Source: Nocardia yamanashiensis NBRC 100130
GTDB lineage: Bacteria > Actinomycetota > Actinomycetes > Mycobacteriales > Mycobacteriaceae
Reading direction: 5' to 3'
NCBI RefSeq assembly: GCF_001613325.1
Contig: NZ_BDCD01000025.1
Location: 62,001-126,000, forward strand
DNA: 64,000 bases
Shown: positions 1 through 7,934 of the stretch, piece by piece
Layout: the number at the start of each line of letters is the position of its first letter
Numbering within the stretch: position 1 is the stretch's first letter
Translations under genes and position numbers: made by a program
Notes under the pieces: generated by a model
What the model was told of the DNA's origin: nothing
Databases searched by the model: none
The model's input: only the letters and a program-made list of their open reading frames with translations

Positions 1-255
1 AGTCTTCTCGAGCCCGGTCTTGAACATCGACAACACCCCATTCTCCGTGCGGTCCTCCGACCGAAACTCTATGGCACCGGCACAACGATTCGCGACGGAT
101 GCCGGTTCCTGCGCACCCCGAGCCCTCCGCGTGTCCTGTCCGCCGCGCGCAGAGCCGGTGCTCCCTCCCTGAGTAACCGCCGGGCGCACGGGTAACCATG
201 GCTGCCGGCGTGTGGTCCGGCGGCGCGGAGATCGGAATCGGCATACCGTGGACGG
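1..255. other. Left end, no supportable gene
   Basis: I see no gene that can be supported in this stretch. On the minus strand a few codons could be read from an ATG at 27 or a GTG at 36 running off the left edge, but that is too short to judge. The rest is likely the upstream region of the AraC-type gene at 256. Confidence 0.4.
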
Positions 256-1095
256 GTGGCGGGTGTGTCCGAAGGCGCGAGCGGGTCACCGGATCCGCGG
301 CTGCGGGAGTATGTCCTCGGGTACGAGGGCTATCTGCTGCGCGGGTTCGAACCGGGCACGCACGTGGGCATGCCGGGCACCGCGCTGACGGTGATCGTGA
401 CCATCGACGAGCCGGTGGACGTGCCGGTGTCCTCGCATCCGGAGCAGGCGGGCGCCAAGTGGGACATGCTGGCCAGCGGGCTGACCGTCCGTCCGGCCGT
501 GATCGCGCACCACGGTTTCCAGCACGGCATTCAGCTGGCGCTGACCCCGAAGGGTTGCCGCGCGCTGTTCGGCATCCCGGCCGCGGCCCTGGGTTCCTGG
601 ATCGTGGATCTGCGCGAGGTGCTCGGCGCGCGGGCGGGCGAGCTGTGGGAGCGCCTGGCCACCGCCCCCGATTGGCCGGAACGCTTCGCCGTCTTCGACG
701 AGATCCTGCTGCGGCAGGTGCGCCCGGTGCCGTGGGACCCGGAACTGGCCCGCGCCTGGGAACTGCTGACCGCACCGGACCCGGCGGTGCGGGTGGCCGC
801 CGTCGCCGACGAGATCGGCTGGAGCCGAAGACATCTCGGCAATCGATTCGCCGCCGAGTTCGGCATCACCCCCAAGGACGCCGCCCGGATCACCCGCTTC
901 GAGCGCTCGCACGGCCTGCTGCGCCTGCCGCAGGCCCCGAGCCTCGCCGAGGTCGCCATCGCGACCGGGTATTACGACCAGGCCCATATGGCCCGGGAAT
1001 GGCGCGAACTGGCCGGTATGCCGCCCTCGGTCTGGCGGGAACGCGAGGAGTTCCCATTCGTCCAAGACCAACCGGCCCCCGCCCCGGCACCGTAG
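256..1095 (+). CDS. AraC family transcriptional regulator
   Basis: A 279-residue protein with the layout of AraC/XylS regulators. It has an N-terminal effector-type domain of about 150 residues and a C-terminal DNA-binding domain at about 175-260. In that domain 'EIGWSRRHLGNRFAAEFG' is the first helix-turn-helix and 'ATGYYDQAHMAREW' matches the second, with the family's Y-D-Q-x-H signature. The start is GTG at 256; a GTG three codons later (265) is also possible and neither has a strong ribosome binding site. The next gene, a VOC protein, starts 5 nt after the stop, so the two are probably co-transcribed and the regulator may control it. The effector is unknown. Confidence 0.85.
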   Translation: MAGVSEGASGSPDPRLREYVLGYEGYLLRGFEPGTHVGMPGTALTVIVTIDEPVDVPVSSHPEQAGAKWDMLASGLTVRPAVIAHHGFQHGIQLALTPKGCRALFGIPAAALGSWIVDLREVLGARAGELWERLATAPDWPERFAVFDEILLRQVRPVPWDPELARAWELLTAPDPAVRVAAVADEIGWSRRHLGNRFAAEFGITPKDAARITRFERSHGLLRLPQAPSLAEVAIATGYYDQAHMAREWRELAGMPPSVWREREEFPFVQDQPAPAPAP

Positions 1096-1100
1096 ATCCC

Positions 1101-1517
1101 ATGACAGAGACAACTTCGGTACGGACCGCGGCCATCGTCTGGCCGACTTTCGTCTATCGCGACGCCGTCGCCGCGATCGCCTTCCTGGAGCAGGCTTTCG
1201 GCTTCGTCACCACCGCCCGGCACGGCGACGACGCCGGCCATGTCCACCACGCCGAACTGGCCTGGCCGGGCGGCGGCGGCATCATGCTCGGCACCGCCAA
1301 CCCTGAGGGCGCGCTGGCCTGCGCGGTCCCCGGGGCGGGCTCGGCCTACATCGTCACCGACGAGGTGGACGCCCTCTACGAACGCGCGCTGGCCGCCGGC
1401 GCGACCGTCACCCGCGAACTGCGCGACGAAACCGATTACGAGTCACGCGGTTTCACCTGCCGCGACCCCGAGGGCGTCTACTGGAGTTTCGGCACTTATC
1501 GCGGCGAGGGGCGCTGA
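1101..1517 (+). CDS. VOC family (glyoxalase/bleomycin-resistance-like) protein
   Basis: A 138-residue single-domain protein of the vicinal-oxygen-chelate fold, PhnB-like. The opening 'VWPTFVYRDAVAAIAFLEQ' is the typical first strand and helix, and 'FTCRDPEGVYWSFGTY' near the C-terminus is the classic D-P-E/D-G closing signature. An acidic 'VTDEVDALYERALAAGA' segment starts the second half. The substrate cannot be told from sequence; members include dioxygenases, glyoxalases and drug-binding proteins. ATG at 1101 is chosen because a longer frame upstream overlaps the AraC gene out of phase. The stop lies directly against the stop of the next, convergent gene (1517/1518, no gap). Confidence 0.82.
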   Translation: MTETTSVRTAAIVWPTFVYRDAVAAIAFLEQAFGFVTTARHGDDAGHVHHAELAWPGGGGIMLGTANPEGALACAVPGAGSAYIVTDEVDALYERALAAGATVTRELRDETDYESRGFTCRDPEGVYWSFGTYRGEGR

Positions 1518-2540
1518 TCAGGGCTGATGCCCCGCCGGTACCCGTTCGGCGGGTACCGGCGGCGGGGGCGGCGTGCCCTTGCCGAACGGGTTGCCGCCCA
1601 GCGCTTCCCGTCCGTGCGGGGTGAGCCAGTTGCCCAGATCGGGGCCCTTCGGCACGATCCGCGTCGGGTTTATGTCGGTGTGCACGATGTAGTAGTGCTC
1701 TTTGATCTGCTGGAAGTCGATGGTGTCGCCGAACCCGGGGGTCTGGTACAGGTCGCGCACGTAATCCCACAGCACCGGCATCTCGGTCAGCTTCTGCCGA
1801 TTGGTCTTGAAATGCCCGTGATACACCGGATCGAACCGCACCAGCGTGGTGAACAGTCGCACATCGGCCTCGGTGATGGTGTCGCCCACCAGGTAGCGCT
1901 GACCCGCCAGCCGTTCGCTCAACCAGTCCAGCGCCGTGAACAGCCGGTCGTAAGCGGCGTCGTAGGCCGCCTGATCACCGGCGAACCCGCACCGGTACAC
2001 GCCATTGTTGACCTCGGTGTACACCCGCCGGTTCACCGAATCGATCTCGGCCCGTAGATCTTCCGGGTACAGCTGGGGCGCGCCCTCGCGATGGAACTCG
2101 CTCCACTCGGTGGAGAAGTCCAGCGTCATCTGCGCGTAGTCATTGGTGACGACCTGACCGGTCGGCACGTCGACAATGGCGGGCACGGTGATCCCGCGCG
2201 GGTAGTCCGGATACCGCTTGAAGTACGCGTCGGCCAGGAAATGAATCCCCAGCACCGGATCCACCTCGCCCGGATCCAGATCGAAAGTCCAGCTGCGCTT
2301 GTCGTGCGTCGGCCCGCACAAGCCCAGCGACAGCACCGATTCCAGCCCCAGCAGCCGCCGCACGATGAGCGTCCGGTTGGCCCACGGGCAGGCGCGCGCC
2401 GCGACCAGGCGGTAGCGTCCGGGTTCGACCGGATACCCGTCGCGCCCGTCCGCGGTGATCCGCGTGGTGATGTAGTTCGTGTCCCGCTTGAACTCGCCCG
2501 GCTCGACGTAGGTGCCCGGCTCCGACTTTGACGTGGTCAC
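1518..2540 (-). CDS. Glutathione S-transferase family, glutathionyl-hydroquinone reductase type
   Basis: A 340-residue cytosolic protein of the Omega-like ECM4/YqjG group. The thioredoxin-fold active-site motif 'CPWANR' is at residues 51-56, with Cys51 the expected catalytic thiol. The all-helical C-terminal half contains 'YLVGDTITEADVRLFTTLVR', which matches the N-capping box and hydrophobic core of GST family helices. Family members reduce glutathionyl-hydroquinones. Actinomycetes generally use mycothiol instead of glutathione, so the natural thiol here is likely mycothiol (inference). The start is GTG at 2540. The C-terminal tail is proline-rich. It converges with the VOC gene with no bases between the stops. 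Confidence 0.88.
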   Translation of the reverse strand: MTTSKSEPGTYVEPGEFKRDTNYITTRITADGRDGYPVEPGRYRLVAARACPWANRTLIVRRLLGLESVLSLGLCGPTHDKRSWTFDLDPGEVDPVLGIHFLADAYFKRYPDYPRGITVPAIVDVPTGQVVTNDYAQMTLDFSTEWSEFHREGAPQLYPEDLRAEIDSVNRRVYTEVNNGVYRCGFAGDQAAYDAAYDRLFTALDWLSERLAGQRYLVGDTITEADVRLFTTLVRFDPVYHGHFKTNRQKLTEMPVLWDYVRDLYQTPGFGDTIDFQQIKEHYYIVHTDINPTRIVPKGPDLGNWLTPHGREALGGNPFGKGTPPPPPVPAERVPAGHQP

Positions 2541-2639
2541 TCGCCCAGTCTTGCAGACGGCCGCCGCGGGGTCCGGTGGTGCGCGCGGTCCGCGAGGCCA
2601 CCCTTCCCCTAATTTGGGACACCGCCTACATTATGTCTC

Positions 2640-3434
2640 ATGACTGATTCGAAGCCCACTCGCCTGGAACGCATCGTCACCGCCGGTGGTGCGGAGGCCG
2701 CCGTGCTGACCGTCGACCATCAGCCGCTGAACCTCTACGACAAGGCGCTGCTGGAGTCGATCGCCTCCGATCTCGCCGAGCTGGCCGCGAATCCGCCCCG
2801 CGCGCTGCTCTACCGCACCGAGGGCAAGCTGGTCTCCGGCGGCGTCGACGTGCACGTCTTCGACGGTCTCACCCCGGACGAGGGCGCACAGCTGTGGCAG
2901 GACCTGTTCGCGCGCATCATCCACCCCATCGAGGCGCTGCCCTGCCCGGTCATCTTCGCCGCGCATGCGCTGACCCTGACCGCCGCCTTCGAGGTCGCCC
3001 TGGCCTGCGACATCATCCTGGCCGCGCCCAAGGCCAAGTTCGGTCTGGTGGAGACCGTGGTCGGCCTGACCCCGTCCATGGGCGGCCCGCAGCGCCTGGC
3101 CGAGCGCGCGGGTTCCGGGCGCGCCCGCGAATTCGTCATGACCGCCGATCTCTACGACGCCGCCACCATGGCCGAATGGGGTGTGGTGAACGCGGTGCAC
3201 GAGGATGTCGACGCCGCGGCCCGCGCGCTGCTGGACAAGCTCGCCAACGGCCCGACCAAGGCGCACGCCGCGACCAAGGAGATCATCGGCGCCTGGCGTT
3301 CCGGCGGTGTGGCGCACGCGGATTCGGTGACCCCGGAGGTATCCGGGCAACTGTTCGGCACCGAAGACTTGAAGGGGGCCGTGCGCAGCTTCCTGGACGT
3401 CGGTCCCGGAAAGGCCACGTACACAGGAAAATAG
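2640..3434 (+). CDS. Enoyl-CoA hydratase/isomerase family protein
   Basis: A 264-residue crotonase-fold protein. The segment 'FEVALACDIILAAPKAKFG' is the family core. Glu118 aligns with the first catalytic Glu of enoyl-CoA hydratase and Glu138 in 'LVETVVGLTPSMGG' with the second, so hydratase chemistry is possible. The usual Gly-Gly-Gly before the first Glu is replaced by 'LTLTAA', which may affect the oxyanion pocket. ATG at 2640 is the only sensible start, in a clear intergenic region. It stands alone, diverging from the GST-family gene, so the acyl-CoA substrate cannot be inferred from neighbours. Confidence 0.85.
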   Translation: MTDSKPTRLERIVTAGGAEAAVLTVDHQPLNLYDKALLESIASDLAELAANPPRALLYRTEGKLVSGGVDVHVFDGLTPDEGAQLWQDLFARIIHPIEALPCPVIFAAHALTLTAAFEVALACDIILAAPKAKFGLVETVVGLTPSMGGPQRLAERAGSGRAREFVMTADLYDAATMAEWGVVNAVHEDVDAAARALLDKLANGPTKAHAATKEIIGAWRSGGVAHADSVTPEVSGQLFGTEDLKGAVRSFLDVGPGKATYTGK

Positions 3435-3726
3435 CGGCTCTCCACCCGCAATTGCGCTTCCGCCCCGCGGCGGCGCAACCACCGGGCAGCCGGGGAGCGA
3501 CCCCTGCGGGGCATGCGGAAACACGCCGCCGCGCGAACCTTTCGCGACACGCTGAGCATCGGGTTTCCCGGCGAACGGTGCGGGGAAGTCCGGTTTCACC
3601 GGGCGGAGGTGTGTTTCCGGGGTGTGAAAGCGTGACATCGGTTTGCCGACAATCCGCCCACGAGTGTGATGTGCATCATATAGTCACAGATGCCTGGCAG
3701 GGCTCGAGGCACTCGGAGGGACGAGG

Positions 3727-4965
3727 ATGTCGCAGTTACTGGTGGAGTATCCGCACACGCGAAATGCCTGGTGCGACAACCCGCTTGCGCGCGGCGCGGA
3801 CGGTGTCCTGCGCTACGGCAATCTGACCCCCGCGCTCACCGAGCTATTGGATATCCAGGTGCACACCTTCGCAGCGCGCGAAGCCGTGGTGGAGATCGGC
3901 GGACCCCGGCTCACCTACCGCGAACTCTGGTACTCGGCCTCGCGCATCGCGGGCGGTCTGCAGGAGCACGGCATCGGCTACGGCGATCGGGTGGCCGTGC
4001 GCATGCCGGTCGGCGCGCGATGGGTGCAGGCGTTCCTGGGCGCGCTGCTCTCGGGCGCGGTGCCGGTGCTGGTGCCCGACGGGTTGCCGGACTCGGTGGC
4101 GCGGCAGGTGATTCGCGATTCCTGCGCCGACTTCGTGCTGGACGGCGGCGGGCGCGCGGAGGGGTACACGGCGGCGCTGCCCGACGGCGCGGCGTTCATC
4201 GACGACGGCGCGTCGCTGGGTGAGCTGGCGCTGCTCTGCTACACCAGCCCCGGCATGGAACCGGGTCCGCGCGGGGTGGAACTGACCAACGAGAACCTGC
4301 TCTCGGCCATTCGCTCGGTGGTGGGCGCGCTCGATCTGCCCACCGAGGGACTGCGCAACCTGGTGCTGGCCCCGCTGGCGCACGCGAGCGGTTGCGTGGA
4401 CCAGCTGCTGCCGACCTTCGCGGTGGGCGGCACCGTGGTGCTCAGCCCGGATCCGGCGGCCGTGCCGGAAACCCTTGTGGCCGAACGCATCGACATGGTG
4501 TCGGCGACGCCGCGCATCTTCGCCGGCCTGCTGCCGGGCCTGGCCGGGCTGCGGCTGGAAGGGGTGCGGCAGGTGTGCAGCGCGGGCCATCGCGCCGAAC
4601 TCGCCGCCGCCGACCCGGCCGTGTCCGAGTCGGTGTCCACCACGCTGCGCGAGGTCTTCCCCGAGGCCCGTCAGTGGTCGGTCTGGGGCGCGACCGAGAC
4701 CAGCGGGATCGGCCTGGCCCGTGACGACGGGGCGTGTCCGCGGGACGGGCTCGGATTCGCTTTCGGCGGTACCGAATTGGCGCTGTGGGGCCCGCGGGCC
4801 GCGACCGGGCAGGGTGAATTGCTCTGTCGTGGCCCGAATGTGGCCCCGCGCTACTGGAACGACCCGCAGACCACCGAGTCGCGTTTCACCGGCTCCTGGT
4901 TCCACACCGGCAATCAGGTGAGCATCGATGCGGACGGCTTGGTTCGGCGCGCCGCAGCGGAGTGA
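3727..4965 (+). CDS. AMP-binding (acyl-CoA synthetase-like) protein, short and degenerate
   Basis: A 412-residue protein of the ANL adenylating superfamily, about 100 residues shorter than active members. The usual phosphate-binding loop appears near residues 172-188 as 'YTSPGMEPGPRGVELTN', where the Ser/Thr-Gly-rich core has changed and the lysine is arginine. 'WSVWGATETSGIGLA' near 318 matches the adenine/carboxylate motif. The protein ends at 'HTGNQVSIDADGLVRRAA', where active enzymes read T-G-D and continue into the mobile C-terminal domain with its catalytic lysine; that domain is absent. It may bind an acyl group or nucleotide without turnover, or be a decaying gene. ATG at 3727 follows a good 'GGAGGGACGAGG' ribosome site. 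Confidence 0.75.
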   Translation: MSQLLVEYPHTRNAWCDNPLARGADGVLRYGNLTPALTELLDIQVHTFAAREAVVEIGGPRLTYRELWYSASRIAGGLQEHGIGYGDRVAVRMPVGARWVQAFLGALLSGAVPVLVPDGLPDSVARQVIRDSCADFVLDGGGRAEGYTAALPDGAAFIDDGASLGELALLCYTSPGMEPGPRGVELTNENLLSAIRSVVGALDLPTEGLRNLVLAPLAHASGCVDQLLPTFAVGGTVVLSPDPAAVPETLVAERIDMVSATPRIFAGLLPGLAGLRLEGVRQVCSAGHRAELAAADPAVSESVSTTLREVFPEARQWSVWGATETSGIGLARDDGACPRDGLGFAFGGTELALWGPRAATGQGELLCRGPNVAPRYWNDPQTTESRFTGSWFHTGNQVSIDADGLVRRAAAE

Positions 4966-4969
4966 GGTG

Positions 4970-5704
4970 TCAGCCGACCAGCCGGGCCCGCAGCGCGTCC
5001 CGCAGTTCCGGCGTGATGCCGACCTCGCTCAGGTAGCCGCCCACGTCGCCGTACATGTCCAGCATCGACTTGGTGGCCGTCTCCAGGTACTCCGGCTTCA
5101 CGCCGAGCAGATCGTCGGACAGCTCCTCGTCCAGCGCGGAGGTCATGAACGAGCGCAGGGTCGGCACCGCGTCATTGCTGAGCAGGTAGTCGGCGTAGAC
5201 GTCCTCCTCGGTGACGTCGACCGCGCGCAGCAGGGTGGCGATGGACCAGCCGGTGCGATCCTTGCCCGCCGCGCAGTGCACCAGCGCGGTGCCGGTCAGC
5301 ACCGAATCGGCCAGCTTCTTGATGGCCAGGTGCGCTTCGGGCATGGCCGGGAACTCGCGGTACACCTCGAGCATGTGCATGGACGCGGTGACGCTGCGCC
5401 GGGCCTCGTGCGGCGGGGTCTCGCCCATCCGCGAATCGAACGGCGTGACGTGCAGGTTCACGCCCTCGGGCAGGGCGTCGTGGCCGATGAAGTCGATCTC
5501 CTTGTACCCGCGCAGGTCGTGCACGTCGGTGACGCCGAGGCCGAGCAGGGTGGCCTGACCGGGTGCGTCGAGCCGGCTGAGCTGGGCGGAACGCAGGAGC
5601 ACTCCCTCCCGGACCGTGTTCCCGCCGGTGGTGCGGGCTCCGCCCACATCGCGGAAGTTGAAGGTGCCGGAGATGAGGAATTGGTCGGGGCGCGCAGAAG
5701 TCAC
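4970..5704 (-). CDS. PtpB-like tyrosine/serine protein phosphatase
   Basis: A 244-residue phosphatase with the P-loop 'HCAAGKDRTG' at 143-152. Cys144 is the nucleophile and Arg150 the phosphate-binding residue. The N-terminal 'FNFRDVGG' and 'LLRSAQLSRL' are typical of the MptpB/DUF1706-type triad of actinobacterial phosphatases that act on phosphotyrosine, phosphoserine or phosphoinositides. Asp in the 'LRGYKEIDF' region is in the place of the family's conserved acid. No signal peptide is seen; the M. tuberculosis homologue is secreted by other means. GTG at 5704 is the start. It converges with the AMP-ligase-like gene, 4 nt between the stops. Confidence 0.88.
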   Translation of the reverse strand: MTSARPDQFLISGTFNFRDVGGARTTGGNTVREGVLLRSAQLSRLDAPGQATLLGLGVTDVHDLRGYKEIDFIGHDALPEGVNLHVTPFDSRMGETPPHEARRSVTASMHMLEVYREFPAMPEAHLAIKKLADSVLTGTALVHCAAGKDRTGWSIATLLRAVDVTEEDVYADYLLSNDAVPTLRSFMTSALDEELSDDLLGVKPEYLETATKSMLDMYGDVGGYLSEVGITPELRDALRARLVG

Positions 5705-6131
5705 CGGCTCAGGCTAACCGTGAGCGTGTGGTCCAGGGTGAACCAAGCCCGGTAGATGGGGTGAATTGTGCGGTTCGCGAGGATCGAATTGGGCTCGGCG
5801 CGGGGCGAATCCTGTGGGTTCCGGCACAGTCGCTATCTATGTGCTTACCCACATCCGTAAAATACCGCTTGGTCCCAATGTTGGGTTTACCGGGCGATTC
5901 GAGAATTCGGGCGATTCCCATTCGATCGCGAGCCTGTTCCGATTAGGTAACGAAACAATCCTCAGGTACGAAAACGGCTATCAAAGCTGGTCGCGATGCC
6001 AGAAAACGACGTAGCATCGATACTCGTGAACGGGTACGCCGGGTCCTGCCCCAGGGGATCAGTGCCGATCTGCAACCCGTTGAGCGAGCCGCGCAGCAGA
6101 GGTGCGCGAGTTCTTTCAAAGGGAGTCGTCG
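5705..6131. other. Intergenic region, AT-richer than its surroundings
   Basis: About 430 bases between two genes transcribed away from each other. Short open frames cross it, but none has codon bias or a recognisable product. The stretch from about 5820 to 6000 is clearly richer in A and T than the flanking genes and probably holds the promoters of the phosphatase (leftward) and of the TetR-like gene (rightward). No clear inverted-repeat operator stands out. Confidence 0.5.
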
Positions 6132-6617
6132 TTGAACGCTAGTGGAGAAATGATCCAGGTCGGACTTCGTCCGGCCATGATCGAGGCAATCGAGAAGACC
6201 GCCGCGTCTCTCGACTTCACCGGTAACCGTGCCTTGCGAATACTGCTGCATGCCGGACTGAGCACGCTGTGGCCGATCCTGAAGTCCACCCCGGACAAGC
6301 AGATCCGCGCCTACGAGCACACCCTGGCCATGCTGCGGCGGCGCTGGGAGAACCAGGATCAGTCGGTCTGCGTACCCGATCCGGTGGCCACCGCGGCCTT
6401 CAAGGAACTCGACGCCGAGGTGTCCTCGCTGCTCGGGTTGTGCGCCCAGCGGTCCGGGACCCAGTGGCTGGAGCCGGCCGACGCGCTGGCCGCCTACCTG
6501 GTGGCGGTGATCCAGGGCATGGTGCTGCGCTGGCTGGCCGACTGCGACGACGAGACCTCGCTGGTCGTGCTGGACGATCTGGTGTCCTACCTATCCACCA
6601 AGGCGATCGACGCCTGA
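6132..6617 (+). CDS. TetR-like regulator with diverged DNA-binding domain
   Basis: A protein of about 161 residues whose plan follows TetR. The stretch 'AGLSTLWPILKSTPDKQIRAYEHTL' lies over the position of the TetR recognition helix and the following 'F-x-x-K-x-x-L' segment. The C-terminal 'AYLVAVIQGMVLRWLADCD' resembles the ligand-binding and dimer helices. The helix-turn-helix residues are poorly kept, so DNA binding is uncertain. I chose the TTG at 6132 because 'AAAGGGAG' lies at ideal spacing before it; GTG at 6102 would add ten residues and ATG at 6150 would remove six. It may regulate the downstream aldolase gene, 91 nt away. Function is an inference. Confidence 0.6.
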   Translation: MNASGEMIQVGLRPAMIEAIEKTAASLDFTGNRALRILLHAGLSTLWPILKSTPDKQIRAYEHTLAMLRRRWENQDQSVCVPDPVATAAFKELDAEVSSLLGLCAQRSGTQWLEPADALAAYLVAVIQGMVLRWLADCDDETSLVVLDDLVSYLSTKAIDA

Positions 6618-6708
6618 CTTCCGCTGCCGTACCCGAGCCGACCCGGGCCTTCGGGTTCGCTCACAACTAATGCTGGACGAGTGACCAAGTTCGTGATCGA
6701 ATGAACTG

Positions 6709-7887
6709 GTGACCGAATCGTCGCCGATCGCCGGACTGCACGCGGCCACCGCCGAGCTCGACCCGCCGCTCGCGGCCGTCGACCTGACCGCCCTGCGCGC
6801 CAATGCCACCGATCTGGTGCGCCGTGCGCGCGGAGTGCCGGTGCGGGTGGCCAGTAAATCCGTGCGCTGCCGCGCGGTGCTCGAAGAAGTGCTGGGCCCC
6901 AAGCTCACCGCGGACGGCGGGTTCGCGGGCATCATGGGTTACTCACTCGCCGAAGCGATCTGGCTGGCGGGGGAGGGGGCTCGCGACATTCTGCTGGGCT
7001 ATCCCACCGCCGACCGGGCGTCGCTGGCGCGGCTCGCCGCCGATCCGGTGCTGCGGGACGCCATCACCCTCATGATCGACGATGTCGATCAGCTGGAACT
7101 CATCCGCGCCGCGCTCGGCACCGACAAGGTGTCGCCCCGGGTGTGCATCGACGTGGACGCGTCGCTGCGCATCGGGCCGCTGCACCTGGGGGTGCGGCGC
7201 TCGCCGATCCGGACGCCGGAGCAGGCCGCGCGGCTGGCCGCCGAGGCGCGGCGGCGCGGGTTCGACGTGGTCGGCGTGATGACCTACGAGGCGCAGATCG
7301 CCGGGCTGCCGGACACCAATCTCGCTGTGCGCCTGGTGAAGAAGGCGTCCGGGGCGGAGATTCTGCGGCGGCGGCGCGCGGTGCTGGACGCGGTGCGCAG
7401 TGAGGCCGGGGAGCTGGAGATCGTCAATTCCGGCGGGACCGGATCCATCGAGTTCAGTATCTCGGATCCGGACGTCACCGAGGTGACCGCCGGGTCCGGG
7501 CTCTACCTGCCCACCCTGTTCGACGGGTATCGCACCGTAACCCCGCGTCCGGCAATGTATTTCGCCATGCCGGTATTGCGCCGCCCCGCGCCCGGCATCG
7601 CCACCGTCTTCTCCGGCGGTTACATCGCCTCCGGTCCGGCCGGGGCGTCTCGGGTGCCGAAGCCGGTGTGGCCCAAGGGTTTGCGGCTCATCGGCACCGA
7701 AGGCGCGGGCGAGGTGCAGACCCCGCTCACCCATGCCGACGGCCTGCATATCGGCGACCGCGTGTGGTTCCGGCATGCCAAAGCCGGTGAGCTGTGCGAG
7801 CGTTTCACCCAGGTCCACCTGGTCGACGGCGACGGGTCTCGCACCACGGTGCCCACCTATCGCGGCGAAGGGCAGTGCTTCGGCTAG
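6709..7887 (+). CDS. Amino acid deaminase/aldolase (alanine racemase-fold PLP enzyme)
   Basis: A 392-residue PLP fold-type III enzyme related to D-threonine aldolase and D-serine dehydratase. Lys50 in 'RVASKSVRC' is the expected Schiff-base lysine on the first barrel strand. 'IDVDASLRIG', 'VMTYEAQIAG' and 'NSGGTGS' give the other barrel and phosphate-binding strands. The C-terminal domain contains 'RHAKAGELCERF', which resembles the metal-binding H-x-C region of the D-threonine aldolase group. The mycobacterial homologue (as in Rv1769) has no firmly assigned substrate. GTG at 6709 is the start. The stop is followed by a hairpin shared with the convergent gene. Confidence 0.82.
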   Translation: MTESSPIAGLHAATAELDPPLAAVDLTALRANATDLVRRARGVPVRVASKSVRCRAVLEEVLGPKLTADGGFAGIMGYSLAEAIWLAGEGARDILLGYPTADRASLARLAADPVLRDAITLMIDDVDQLELIRAALGTDKVSPRVCIDVDASLRIGPLHLGVRRSPIRTPEQAARLAAEARRRGFDVVGVMTYEAQIAGLPDTNLAVRLVKKASGAEILRRRRAVLDAVRSEAGELEIVNSGGTGSIEFSISDPDVTEVTAGSGLYLPTLFDGYRTVTPRPAMYFAMPVLRRPAPGIATVFSGGYIASGPAGASRVPKPVWPKGLRLIGTEGAGEVQTPLTHADGLHIGDRVWFRHAKAGELCERFTQVHLVDGDGSRTTVPTYRGEGQCFG

Positions 7888-7896
7888 ACGCCCGTC

Positions 7897-7921
7897 ATCC
7901 CGGCACGCTTTCAGCCGGGAT
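7897..7921. terminator. Hairpin between convergent genes; copy 1 of a dispersed repeat
   Basis: The sequence 'ATCCCGGC' at 7897-7904 pairs perfectly with 'GCCGGGAT' at 7914-7921 around a 9-base loop. It sits between the stops of two convergent genes (7887 and 7935) and may end transcription from both sides, although there is no U-run. The surrounding 32 bases (7894-7925) recur at 36785-36816 with paired changes that keep the stem, so this is also a small repeat family. Confidence 0.6.
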
Positions 7922-7934
7922 CCACACGGTTCGG

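Noticed and set aside
1..36. Possible 5' end of a leftward gene (ATG at 27 or GTG at 36)
   Set aside because: At most twelve codons are in the window and no ribosome site can be recognised.
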